Shown one piece after another: positions 8,001-16,232 of a stretch of DNA of 47,687 nucleotides (positions within the stretch are counted from its first letter, which is position 1; every line of letters starts with the position of its first letter). Below the pieces are notes generated by a model. It saw nothing but the letters and a program-made list of their open reading frames with translations. It was not told where the DNA came from and did no database searches. A program made the translations under genes and the position numbers. The stretch comes from an uncultured Alphaproteobacteria bacterium (GTDB lineage Bacteria > Pseudomonadota > Alphaproteobacteria > Puniceispirillales > Puniceispirillaceae), in NCBI GenBank assembly GCA_937924895.1, contig CALEYP010000090.1, positions 1 to 47,687 of the forward strand, in the 5' to 3' direction.

Positions 8001-9407
8001 TTATAGTTCGACAACACGCATGGAATTTGTTGTCCCTGCGATACCAAATGGCATGCCTGCGACGACAATGATTTGCTGTCCTGTCGCCCCTAATCCCTCA
8101 GCCTTTACCACGGCACGTGCCTCTTCAATGGCGTCATCATAGTCTGTTTGTGCCTGATGATGCGTTTGCGCGCCCCACAGCAAACAAAGGCGTCGCTCCA
8201 CCGAAATTTCAGGCGTGAGCACCAACAGCGGCAAATAGGGGCGCTCGCGCGCAATCCGCACAGCTGTATTGCCAGAGGCTGAGAAAACCACAATGGCTTT
8301 GGCTTCAATATCATTTGCCAATTTCACTGCAGCCTGAGCAACCGCATGATAAACTGATTTTTCAACCGCCAACGCAGATGGCCCATCTTCTGGATGCGTT
8401 GCGATATGCGATTCAGCTGTTTCAAGGATGGATGCCATGATTGACACAGCCTCAATCGGATACGCGCCAGCGGCTGTCTCGGCAGACAACATCACCGTAT
8501 CAGCCCCATCAAACACAGCGCCTGCTACATCAGACGCTTCGGCGCGTGTTGGCGCGGGGGCAGTGATCATTGATTCCAACATTTGTGTTGCCACAATAAC
8601 GGGCTTACCAACCATTCGGCACTTGCCGATGAGTGTCTTCTGAACTGGCGGAACAAGAGCCGGCGGCAATTCAACCCCCAGATCACCGCGGGCGATCATA
8701 ATCGCATCACTGGCACGAATAATATCATCAATCTCATCTAAGGCAGCTGGCTTTTCAATTTTGGACACAATAAAGGCACGGTCTTTGATCAAAGCCTTGG
8801 CATCTATCACATCAGACGCCCGCTGCACAAAAGACAAGGCCACACCATCAACCCCATGCGAGAGGGCAAATTCCAAATCAGACAGGTCTTTATCAGTGAG
8901 CGGTTTCGTATCAAGCACGACATCTGGCACATTCACACCTTTGCGGCTTTTAAGCGGGCCCCCTGTTACCACCACTGCTGTAAATTCCTGAGCACCCAAT
9001 GTCTCAACACGCAAACGCAATTTCCCATCATCCATCAAAATGGTCGTATGTGGCAAAATCGCATCAAAAATATCATCATGTGGCAAATGCACTTTCGTTG
9101 CATCACCCACCACCTCTTCACGACAAAATGTAAGCGTCGCGCCCTCTTCGAGAACCACATTATCTTGGACAACACCAATGCGGTATTTTGGGCCTTGCAA
9201 ATCAGCCAGAATCCCCACTGGCACACCGCGTCTTTTTTCAACAGCACGGATAGCTTTGATTCGCGCCGCATGCTCCTCTTGGGTGCCATGGCTGAAATTC
9301 AGCCGCACCATATTCACGCCAGCGTCAAATAGCGCTTCAAGCATCTCTTCTGTGCCTGTTTTGTCGCCGATTGTTGCCAAAATTTTGGTAGAACGTCCTG
9401 TCATCAT
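8001..9407 (-). CDS. pyk: Pyruvate kinase
   Basis: This enzyme transfers phosphate from phosphoenolpyruvate to ADP in the last step of glycolysis. I place the start at the ATG at 9407 (468 residues) because GGGGG lies directly upstream and the conserved N-terminus STKILATIGDKT follows at once. An ATG seven codons earlier is possible. Family landmarks in order are MVRLNFSHG (substrate and metal binding), the B domain with ADLQGPKYRIG, SKIEKPAALDEIDDI with the catalytic lysine, the signature MIARGDLGVELP, PVIVATQMLESM, and a C-terminal regulatory domain with FSASGNTAVRIARERP. Length and order are normal for bacterial pyruvate kinase. It is divergent from livJ, and the hydroxyacid dehydrogenase gene lies 37 bases downstream. 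Confidence 0.96.
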   Translation of the reverse strand: MMTGRSTKILATIGDKTGTEEMLEALFDAGVNMVRLNFSHGTQEEHAARIKAIRAVEKRRGVPVGILADLQGPKYRIGVVQDNVVLEEGATLTFCREEVVGDATKVHLPHDDIFDAILPHTTILMDDGKLRLRVETLGAQEFTAVVVTGGPLKSRKGVNVPDVVLDTKPLTDKDLSDLEFALSHGVDGVALSFVQRASDVIDAKALIKDRAFIVSKIEKPAALDEIDDIIRASDAIMIARGDLGVELPPALVPPVQKTLIGKCRMVGKPVIVATQMLESMITAPAPTRAEASDVAGAVFDGADTVMLSAETAAGAYPIEAVSIMASILETAESHIATHPEDGPSALAVEKSVYHAVAQAAVKLANDIEAKAIVVFSASGNTAVRIARERPYLPLLVLTPEISVERRLCLLWGAQTHHQAQTDYDDAIEEARAVVKAEGLGATGQQIIVVAGMPFGIAGTTNSMRVVEL

Positions 9408-9687
9408 GACCCCCGTGATGATGTGCAAAAGTAAGCTGAGCCCTTATTGTGAGCGAACTCTGCCCAAAAGGAAATAGGGCAGATATGAAACTAGCCAAAT
9501 GATATTGTTTTTTGAGATGTTTTGCAAAGCGGCGAAGTTCAAAATCATACCGCCACAATATAAAATATCATCTAACCCATGACCCCCCTAGACAATATTT
9601 CATTGTTTTCTATCTCTATGCACGATAACGTCAACGTTAGAGCGTTTTGGATAACGATACGCGTTTCTTTATTTATGGGAGAAGAAT
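9408..9687. promoter_or_regulatory. Divergent control region between pyk and livJ with inverted and direct repeats
   Basis: This 280-base divergent spacer holds no gene. On the livJ side, an inverted repeat AACGT-CA-ACGTT lies at 9627-9638, and GATAACG occurs twice in direct orientation (9624-9630 and 9650-9656, 26 bases apart) just upstream of the livJ ribosome site (GGGAGAAG). This spacing, close to two and a half helical turns, would suit a regulator binding near the promoter. On the pyk side a six-base inverted repeat CTGCCC/GGGCAG lies at 9460-9465 and 9477-9482. A TAGACA near 9589 with TATCTC about 16 bases later is a weak promoter candidate. None of this is proven. Confidence 0.4.
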
Positions 9688-10875
9688 ATGAAAAAACTGC
9701 TTATGGCATCTGTAGCTGCCAGCACGCTTTTCGCAGGATCAGCTTATGCTGATGGTCATGCCGTTAAAATTGGTGTGTTCCTTGGCTTCACAGGTCCAAT
9801 CGAATCAATCGTTGCGAATATGGGCCCAGCGGCCGAAATGGCAATCAAAGAAGTATCAGATAGCGGTGCGCTATTAGGTGGTAAAAAAGTCGTAGCCGTT
9901 CGCGGTGATACAACATGTGTTGACGCCGGTGCTGCCACAGCAACTGCTGAACGTCTTATCACAACAGACGGCATTGCTGCTATGGTTGGTGGTGACTGTT
10001 CAGGTGTGACAGGCGCAACATTGCAGAACGTCGCTCGTCCAAATGGTGTGGTTATGATTTCACCATCAGCAACATCACCTGCTTTGACAACAGCTGAAGA
10101 TGATGGCTTGTTCTTCCGTACAGCCCCATCAGACGCACGTCAGGGTGAAGTTGTCGCAGACATCCTAAAAGAAAAGGGTGTTGGTTCAATTGCTATCACA
10201 TACACAAATAACGACTATGGTAAGGGTCTTGCCGACTCAATCGCCATGAACTCAGAAAAGGCTGGCATCGAAGTCACAATTTCTGCAGCTCACGAAGATG
10301 GCAAAGGCGACTACTCAGCTGAAGTTGGTGCGCTAGCACAGGCAGGCGGCGATGTATTGGTTGTTGCTGGTTATCTTGACCAAGGTGGTAAAGGCATCAT
10401 CCAGGGCGCGCTAGATACAGGTGCCTTTGATACATTCTACCTACCAGACGGCATGGTTGGTGATTCACTACCAGCAGCTATCGGTTCAGCCCTTGACGGC
10501 TCATATGGCGCAAACCCTGGCACAGACAGCCCAGGCGCAGCGAAGTTCCAAGCTATGGCAAATGGCTTTGACGGCACATCAGCTTTCGCAGCTGAATCAT
10601 ATGATGCTGCAGCTTTGATCATGCTTGCTATGCAAGCTGCTGGCTCACATGAAAGCCAGACATTTAAGTCAAAGGTCTTTGATGTTGCAAACGCACCAGG
10701 TGAAAAGATTTACCCAGGTGAATTGGCAAAAGCCCTTAAGATCATCGCAGATGGTGGTGACGTTGACTATGTCGGCGCCTCAGCTGTTGAATTGATCGGC
10801 CCAGGCGAAAGTGCTGGTAACTACCGTCAGGTAGAAATCAAAGACGGCGCGATTTCAGTCGTTGGCTACCGCTAG
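9688..10875 (+). CDS. livJ: Branched-chain amino acid-type ABC transporter substrate-binding protein
   Basis: This 395-residue periplasmic protein captures an amino acid or related polar substrate for the LivGFHM importer encoded next. A classic signal peptide occupies residues 1-21 (cleavage SAYA/DG). The mature protein has the type I periplasmic-binding fold of the Leu/Ile/Val family, with VKIGVFLGFTGPIES at its N-terminus, the SPSATSPALT segment in the ligand cleft, and FFRTAPSDARQG. A strong terminator directly follows, separating it from the membrane and ATPase genes. This is a common arrangement that yields more binding protein than transporter. The exact substrate cannot be read from sequence: branched-chain amino acids, other amino acids, amides and urea are all bound by this family. 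The start has an excellent ribosome site. Confidence 0.92.
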   Translation: MKKLLMASVAASTLFAGSAYADGHAVKIGVFLGFTGPIESIVANMGPAAEMAIKEVSDSGALLGGKKVVAVRGDTTCVDAGAATATAERLITTDGIAAMVGGDCSGVTGATLQNVARPNGVVMISPSATSPALTTAEDDGLFFRTAPSDARQGEVVADILKEKGVGSIAITYTNNDYGKGLADSIAMNSEKAGIEVTISAAHEDGKGDYSAEVGALAQAGGDVLVVAGYLDQGGKGIIQGALDTGAFDTFYLPDGMVGDSLPAAIGSALDGSYGANPGTDSPGAAKFQAMANGFDGTSAFAAESYDAAALIMLAMQAAGSHESQTFKSKVFDVANAPGEKIYPGELAKALKIIADGGDVDYVGASAVELIGPGESAGNYRQVEIKDGAISVVGYR

Positions 10876-10894
10876 GTTCATAGCGATTTACTAG

Positions 10895-10927
10895 AAAACA
10901 GCCCGACATTTCGCTCGGGCTGTTTTT
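10895..10927 (+). terminator. Rho-independent terminator after livJ
   Basis: The arms AAACAGCCCGA (ending 10906) and TCGGGCTGTTT (from 10915) pair perfectly around an eight-base loop (10907-10914), and the right arm runs into seven consecutive T. The structure begins about 20 bases after the livJ stop. It should end most transcripts after livJ, with livGFHM transcribed by read-through or from a promoter in 10930-10990. Confidence 0.93.
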
Positions 10928-10995
10928 TTATATTAGCAAATTGATATTATAAGAATTGCAAAAAAGTAGACGGTCATAGGAACAGGGCAAAAGAC

Positions 10996-11763
10996 ATGAT
11001 TATTGTCGAAGATGTGCATAAGCATTTTGGTGGTTTGCGTGCCGTAGATGGCGCGTCCCTCAAAATTGAAACTGGCAGCATCACAGGTCTGATTGGTCCC
11101 AATGGGGCAGGAAAAACAACCTTATTTAACGTGATTGCAGGGCATTACAAACCAACCTCCGGGCGGGTTTTATTAGATGGCGAAGATATTAGTGGCTTGA
11201 AACCACATGAGCTTTTTGCCAAGGGTCTGCTGCGCACCTTCCAAATTGCGCATGAATTCTCAACCTTATCGGTGCGCGAGAATTTGATGATGGTGCCAGC
11301 CAGTCAATCAGGGGAAAGTCTCTTAAATACCTGGCTGAACCCGCAAAAGGTCAAAGCAGAAGAAGACGCCGTGCGTGCCAAAGCAGATGAGGTGATTGAA
11401 TTTTTAGAAATCTCTCATGTCGCTGATGAATTAGCTGGCAATCTCTCTGGCGGTCAGAAAAAACTGCTAGAGCTTGGACGCACCATGATGGTTGATGCCA
11501 AAATCGTTTTCCTAGATGAGGTGGGGGCTGGTGTGAACCGTACCCTGTTGAACACTATCGGGGATGCTATCCTGCGCTTGAATAAAGAGCGCGGCTATAC
11601 CTTCTGTATGATTGAGCATGATATGGAATTCATCTCGCGCTTATGTGACCCTGTCATCTGTATGGCAGAGGGGCGTGTGCTAGCCGAAGGCACCGCCGAA
11701 GAGGTAAAGAATAATGAAGAGGTCATTGAAGCCTATCTTGGCACTGGCCTAAAAAATAAGTAG
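10996..11763 (+). CDS. livG: LivG-type ABC transporter ATP-binding protein
   Basis: This 255-residue cytoplasmic ATPase powers the importer with LivF. Walker A is GPNGAGKT (34-41), the signature LSGGQ is at 150-154 and the switch histidine is H208. LivG family features include TFQIAHEF and the C-terminal EVIEAYLG. The Walker B/D-loop region reads LDEVGAGVN (173-181), where most ABC ATPases have LDEPxAGL. The catalytic glutamate E175 is kept but proline is replaced by valine. I believe this variant occurs in other alphaproteobacterial LivG proteins, so it is probably functional. The gene is 120 bases after livJ, beyond the terminator, and 11 bases ahead of livF. Confidence 0.93.
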   Translation: MIIVEDVHKHFGGLRAVDGASLKIETGSITGLIGPNGAGKTTLFNVIAGHYKPTSGRVLLDGEDISGLKPHELFAKGLLRTFQIAHEFSTLSVRENLMMVPASQSGESLLNTWLNPQKVKAEEDAVRAKADEVIEFLEISHVADELAGNLSGGQKKLLELGRTMMVDAKIVFLDEVGAGVNRTLLNTIGDAILRLNKERGYTFCMIEHDMEFISRLCDPVICMAEGRVLAEGTAEEVKNNEEVIEAYLGTGLKNK

Positions 11764-11774
11764 GGGTACGTTAA

Positions 11775-12479
11775 GTGGCTTTCTTAATCGGACAACAAAT
11801 GACTGGCGGCTATGGCGGCGCAGATATTCTGCATGACTGTACCATTGGCGACGAAAAAGGGGAAATTGCGGTGGTTGTCGGCCCCAACGGGGCGGGAAAA
11901 TCAACAGCCATGAAGGCGGTCTTTGGTATGCTTGATTTGCGCGAAGGACAGGTATTGATGAATGGCGAAGATATCACTCATCTCTCCCCTCAAGATCGCG
12001 TGATGAAAGGGATGGGCTTTGTGCCGCAAACTGCCAATGTCTTCACCTCAATGACAGTGGAAGAAAACCTCGAAATGGGTGCCTTCATCCGTGATGATGA
12101 CATTCAAGAAACGATGGCACAAATTTACGATCTATTCCCTATCTTGAAGGAAAAAAGACGGCAGGCTGCTGGCGAGCTATCTGGTGGACAACGCCAACAA
12201 GTGGCCGTTGGGCGCGCGCTGATGACCAAACCAGATGTGTTGATGCTTGATGAGCCAACCGCCGGTGTGTCCCCTATCGTGATGGATGAATTATTTGATC
12301 GCATCATTGAAATTGCCAAGACAGGCATTGCCATTTTGATGGTAGAGCAAAATGCGAAGCAAGCGCTCAACATCGCTGATAAGGGCTATGTTTTGGTGCA
12401 AGGTCGTAACCGTTATACTGACACAGGGGCCGCTTTGATGGCTGATCCTGATGTTCGCAAAGCATTTTTGGGAGGCTAA
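11775..12479 (+). CDS. livF: LivF-type ABC transporter ATP-binding protein
   Basis: This 234-residue ATPase is the second nucleotide-binding subunit of the importer. It starts at a GTG at 11775, with AGGGG eight bases upstream. Walker A GPNGAGKS is at 36-43, the signature LSGGQRQQ is normal, and Walker B/D-loop LDEPTAGVSP is canonical, in contrast to the LivG partner. The family ending with DPDVRKAFLGG is typical of LivF, although the usual Y-LG is replaced by F-LG. Its stop TAA overlaps the livH start (TAATG), indicating translational coupling. N-terminal residues are somewhat diverged from typical LivF, but the function is clear. Confidence 0.93.
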   Translation: MAFLIGQQMTGGYGGADILHDCTIGDEKGEIAVVVGPNGAGKSTAMKAVFGMLDLREGQVLMNGEDITHLSPQDRVMKGMGFVPQTANVFTSMTVEENLEMGAFIRDDDIQETMAQIYDLFPILKEKRRQAAGELSGGQRQQVAVGRALMTKPDVLMLDEPTAGVSPIVMDELFDRIIEIAKTGIAILMVEQNAKQALNIADKGYVLVQGRNRYTDTGAALMADPDVRKAFLGG

Positions 12480-13492
12480 TGATGGAAAGTCTAAACGCCT
12501 TTGTCCTTTTGGCGAATTTCGTTCTCGTCCCCGGCATCACCTATGGCTGTCAATTGGCGCTTGGTGCCTTGGGCGTCACGCTGATTTATGGGATTTTACG
12601 CTTTTCAAATTTCGCGCATGGGGAAGCCATGTCTTTTGGCACAATGGCCGCGATTTTATTCACATGGGCCCTGCAAAATTGGGGTGTGTCCCTCGGACCT
12701 CTACCAACAGCCTTGTTGGGCATTCCCGTTGGCATCTTAGTGACAATCGGCTTGTTATTATCCACAGATAAGGTCGTCTATCGCTTTCATCGCAAAGTGA
12801 AGGCGAGCCCTGTGATCTTAATGATTGCCTCGCTGGGGGTGATGTTCTTCTATAATGGACTCATTCGTTTTATTATCGGCCCTCAAGATCGGAACTTTAC
12901 AGATGGTGAGCGCTTTATCATCAAAGCGCGGACCTTTAAGGAAATCACAGGGTTAAGCCAAGGCTTATCGATTAAGATGACACAAGGCATCACAGTTGTT
13001 GTCACCGTGCTTTGTGTGATTGCGCTGTTCTACTTCCTCAACAAAACACGCACTGGCAAATCAATGCGCGCCTATTCTGATAATGAAAATCTGGCGCTTT
13101 TGTCAGGGATTAATCCTGACCGTGTGGTCATGATCACATGGATTTTGGTTGGTGCTTTGGTCACGATTGCCGGCACATTATACGGGCTAGATAAGAGTTA
13201 TAAGCCGTTTACCTATTTGCAGCTCTTGCTGCCTATCTTTGCAGCAGCCATTGTTGGAGGGTTAGGCAACCCACTTGGCGCCATTGCTGGTGGCTTTGTC
13301 ATTGCCTTATCTGAGGTTTTAATCACCTTCGCCTATAAGCGCTTCTTGGGATATTTATTACCTGATGGCTGGGCACCTGAGAGCTTTATGCAATTGCTGT
13401 CTACTGATTATAAATTTGCCGTATCATTCACCGTGCTTGTCATTGTGCTGTTGGTACGACCAACCGGTATCTTTAAGGGGCAAACACTATGA
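12479..13492 (+). CDS. livH: LivH-type ABC transporter permease
   Basis: This 337-residue inner-membrane permease forms half of the translocation channel of the importer. It has about eight hydrophobic segments and the family landmarks QLALGALGVTLIYGILRFSN and FAHGEAMSFG near the N-terminus, and AAIVGGLGNPLGAIAGGFVI near the C-terminus, the segment that contacts the ATPases. The start overlaps the livF stop (TAATG), with GGGAGG as ribosome site. A second ATG follows directly and could also be used. The stop overlaps livM by four bases. Length is slightly above the usual 290-310 because of a longer loop around residues 125-175. Confidence 0.92.
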   Translation: MMESLNAFVLLANFVLVPGITYGCQLALGALGVTLIYGILRFSNFAHGEAMSFGTMAAILFTWALQNWGVSLGPLPTALLGIPVGILVTIGLLLSTDKVVYRFHRKVKASPVILMIASLGVMFFYNGLIRFIIGPQDRNFTDGERFIIKARTFKEITGLSQGLSIKMTQGITVVVTVLCVIALFYFLNKTRTGKSMRAYSDNENLALLSGINPDRVVMITWILVGALVTIAGTLYGLDKSYKPFTYLQLLLPIFAAAIVGGLGNPLGAIAGGFVIALSEVLITFAYKRFLGYLLPDGWAPESFMQLLSTDYKFAVSFTVLVIVLLVRPTGIFKGQTL

Positions 13493-14790
13493 TGATGAAT
13501 CGTAATTTACTCCTCTTCTCTGGCATGGCGGGACTGCTCATGCTGGTTGGCTTCCTGCAAAGTTGGAACCTCTCACTTGCGATTGTGAACCTATGCCTCA
13601 TCTCAGCCGTGATGGCGCTTGGTGTGAATATCCAATGGGGCTATGCAGGTCTGTTAAATGTGGGCGTGATGGGCTTTGCTGCGCTTGGCGGATTAGCCGC
13701 TGTGTTAGTGTCTGCACCACCAGTCCAAGAAGCCTGGGAAGCTGGCGGGGCTGGCATTATTTTTGCTGGGCTTGTGCTCATTGCAACGATTGTGGCCATG
13801 CGCCTCGTCTATCCGCGCTTACAAGGGCGCCAGCGCCTTCTTGCAATGGCCGCCTTAGGGGGCTTGGGTTATTTCGTGGCACGCGCCTTTTATGGCCCCG
13901 CAACCGAAGCCATTGAACTGGTCAACCCTGCCACATCTGGTTATTTGGGTGGTTTAGGCCTACCTATTCTCGTCTCATGGCTTGTTGGCGGTGTCTTTGC
14001 CGCTGGCGCTGCCTATGTGGTTGGCAGAGTCGCCTTGGGCTTGCGCTCTGATTATCTTGCGATTGCCACGCTTGGTATTTCAGAGATCATCATCGCTGTC
14101 TTGAAATTCGAAGATTGGATGACAAGAGGTGTGAAGAATGTCATCGGGCTGCCGCGCCCTGTGCCTTATGAGGTGAATATTCAGAACTCACCTTTCTTCC
14201 AAGAATTAGCCGCGAGCGCAAATATTCCGCTGATTGAATTTTCATCTATCATCGTTAAATTATGCTACGCATTCCTCTTTGGTGGTGTCTTACTTATCAT
14301 TCTATATCTGTCTGAAAAGGCCTTGAATTCACCGTGGGGCCGCATGATGCGGGCTATTAGAGATAATGAAACAGCTGCTGAGGCCATGGGCAAAAATGTG
14401 ACAGGCCGTCACCTACAAGTTTTTGTCTTAGGCTCTGCTGTTATCGGTATTGCTGGCGCCATGCTCACCACCCTTGATGGGCAATTTACGCCTGCCTCTT
14501 ATCAGCCATTACGCTTTACCTTCTTGATTTGGGTGATGGTCATTGTAGGCGGCTCTGGTAATAATTGGGGCTCTGTCCTAGGCGGCTTTGTGATTTGGTT
14601 TGCCTGGGTTGAGGCTGAGCCTGTTGGGTTAATGCTGATGGAACTTGTTACATCTGGCATGGCCGAAGATTATTGGCTACGCACACATCTTCTCAATGCG
14701 GCCGCTCATATGCGTCTCATGACCATGGGGATTGTCTTGTTGCTCGTCTTGCGCTTTGCACCACGCGGGCTCATACCTGAAAAGCGATGA
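13489..14790 (+). CDS. livM: LivM-type ABC transporter permease
   Basis: This 433-residue inner-membrane protein is the second permease of the importer. Family landmarks are LISAVMALGVNIQWGYAGLLNVGVMGF, shown here only as the start of that segment (ALGVNIQWGYAGLLN), LRSDYLAIATLGISEI in the middle, RDNETAAEAMGKNV, and VMVIVGGSGNNWGSVLGGFV, followed by a C-terminal ARGLIPEKR-like end. It is longer than compact LivM proteins (about 330) because of an extra hydrophobic stretch at about 80-165 with two or three added membrane segments. That form is known among marine alphaproteobacteria, as far as I recall. It overlaps livH by four bases and is the last gene of the operon. hemY converges 14 bases after its stop. 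Confidence 0.92.
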   Translation: MMMNRNLLLFSGMAGLLMLVGFLQSWNLSLAIVNLCLISAVMALGVNIQWGYAGLLNVGVMGFAALGGLAAVLVSAPPVQEAWEAGGAGIIFAGLVLIATIVAMRLVYPRLQGRQRLLAMAALGGLGYFVARAFYGPATEAIELVNPATSGYLGGLGLPILVSWLVGGVFAAGAAYVVGRVALGLRSDYLAIATLGISEIIIAVLKFEDWMTRGVKNVIGLPRPVPYEVNIQNSPFFQELAASANIPLIEFSSIIVKLCYAFLFGGVLLIILYLSEKALNSPWGRMMRAIRDNETAAEAMGKNVTGRHLQVFVLGSAVIGIAGAMLTTLDGQFTPASYQPLRFTFLIWVMVIVGGSGNNWGSVLGGFVIWFAWVEAEPVGLMLMELVTSGMAEDYWLRTHLLNAAAHMRLMTMGIVLLLVLRFAPRGLIPEKR

Positions 14791-14804
14791 CTCAATCTGA
14801 CTCA

Positions 14805-16232
14805 TTATGATGAAGCAGGCGCCGCCGATTGAATGATGGGCGGCGTTTGTGTATCTGGTGCCTGAGCTTTCTCTTCACCCTCTCCGTCATGTGCCACGCC
14901 GATTGGGGGCAAAGTCACATTTGGCCGGTGCCAGCTATGCGAGGCAGCGGTGCCACACATTTTGCATAAAAAAGCATAATCATGAGGCGCATAGCCGCAA
15001 CTCTCACACTGCCAATGAGCCGCACGCGGCGCATGGGCGGCTTGTGTCATCGCTTGCGCAGCATCTTCTGGTTTCTCGGTGCCTTCTGCGATGGCAGCCT
15101 GTACCATATAATAGCTATTGGTAGGCTGATAGAATGCCGATAAGTGAGACAAGGCCTGCGAGGCTGATGCCCAAATACCAACCTCTACCGCATAGACAGC
15201 AATCGCCTCATACGCCTCATCTTTATGGTTGGATTTAGCGGCAAGCTTCATCAAGTGAGAGATAAGCTGGCCTTCATTGTGATCTTGGACCATTTGCTGG
15301 AGCGCAAGCGTATCTTTCTGAGGGGCGCGTCGAAACGCGATATCAGCCAAACGTCGCGCGCCTTTTTTATCTCCTGCTTCATGTAAGAGCTGACCCTTTG
15401 CTAGAAAGGCTGGAACAAAGTCAGGGGCAAGACCAAGGGCTTCATCTAGCAAAGTGCGGGCCTGCTTTACCGCGTGGGCGGTGCGCGCCTCTGTGGCAAG
15501 ATGTGTCGTCAGCTTCACATAGAGATCTTGCGCCTCAGACCGATAGTGAGCCGCCTCAGCGCCACCGTGATTCATGCAGATACGAAGCGCATCACGCGCC
15601 TCGTCCCATGCGCCATCTTGCAGCGCCTGCTGCATCATAATTTTCGCTGCCTCAGCTGACTGTGGCATGAGGGCAAAGGCATTTTGAGCCGCATCTGTCA
15701 TCGCAAGGCGCGCGGCTTCATCTCCTTGATTAGCCGCTGTTTGATATAAGCGCATGAGCCCTAATTCACCAAAATAGGCTGTCTCTTTGCCCTTCGCTAA
15801 TTTTTGAAAATAGCTTTTTGCCGCCTTGATATCACCCTTCGCATGCGCCGCTTGCGCCGCTAGCAAATCTGTTAAAATGGCTTGGTCACATAATTTTTCA
15901 GCGCGTTTTGCTTGGCGAGTAGCTGTGTGATGATCACCTGCGGCAAGAGCTACAAATCCCAGTGAGAGTGCCATTTCGCCTTTTTGGCGCCTGCGTTGCT
16001 GCCAGCCTTGTGAGAATAGGCGCGGCCATGACACAAGTGCACGTATGATACGGTCGACAAAAATGGCCATCACTGCCAAAGCGCCAATCGCAACAACGGC
16101 ATAAGAGGTCATCACCTCCATTTGATAGCCAAGCCAAGTGATAGTTGTGGTGCCTTGCTGTTGCGCAAGCCAGCTCGCTGCAAAGGATACCAAGATCGCA
16201 ATAACAAGAAAAATACTGAGCCGTAATATCAT
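14805..16232 (-). CDS. hemY: HemY-like TPR membrane protein of the haem operon, with C-terminal rubredoxin-like zinc ribbon
   Basis: This 475-residue protein belongs to the proteobacterial HemY family (not the Gram-positive oxidase of the same name), whose exact part in haem synthesis is unsettled. Two membrane segments lie near residues 4-22 and 42-62, with TWLGYQMEV between them, the HemY N-terminal signature. TPR-type helix pairs fill about 85-400. A four-cysteine ribbon closes the domain (C409-x2-C412 / C423-x2-C426), followed by a Pro/Ala-rich tail of about 45 residues. The ribbon is typical of alphaproteobacterial members. The gene overlaps the mitofilin-like gene upstream by four bases, so it is translationally coupled to the hemD operon. 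Confidence 0.85.
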   Translation of the reverse strand: MILRLSIFLVIAILVSFAASWLAQQQGTTTITWLGYQMEVMTSYAVVAIGALAVMAIFVDRIIRALVSWPRLFSQGWQQRRRQKGEMALSLGFVALAAGDHHTATRQAKRAEKLCDQAILTDLLAAQAAHAKGDIKAAKSYFQKLAKGKETAYFGELGLMRLYQTAANQGDEAARLAMTDAAQNAFALMPQSAEAAKIMMQQALQDGAWDEARDALRICMNHGGAEAAHYRSEAQDLYVKLTTHLATEARTAHAVKQARTLLDEALGLAPDFVPAFLAKGQLLHEAGDKKGARRLADIAFRRAPQKDTLALQQMVQDHNEGQLISHLMKLAAKSNHKDEAYEAIAVYAVEVGIWASASQALSHLSAFYQPTNSYYMVQAAIAEGTEKPEDAAQAMTQAAHAPRAAHWQCESCGYAPHDYAFLCKMCGTAASHSWHRPNVTLPPIGVAHDGEGEEKAQAPDTQTPPIIQSAAPASS

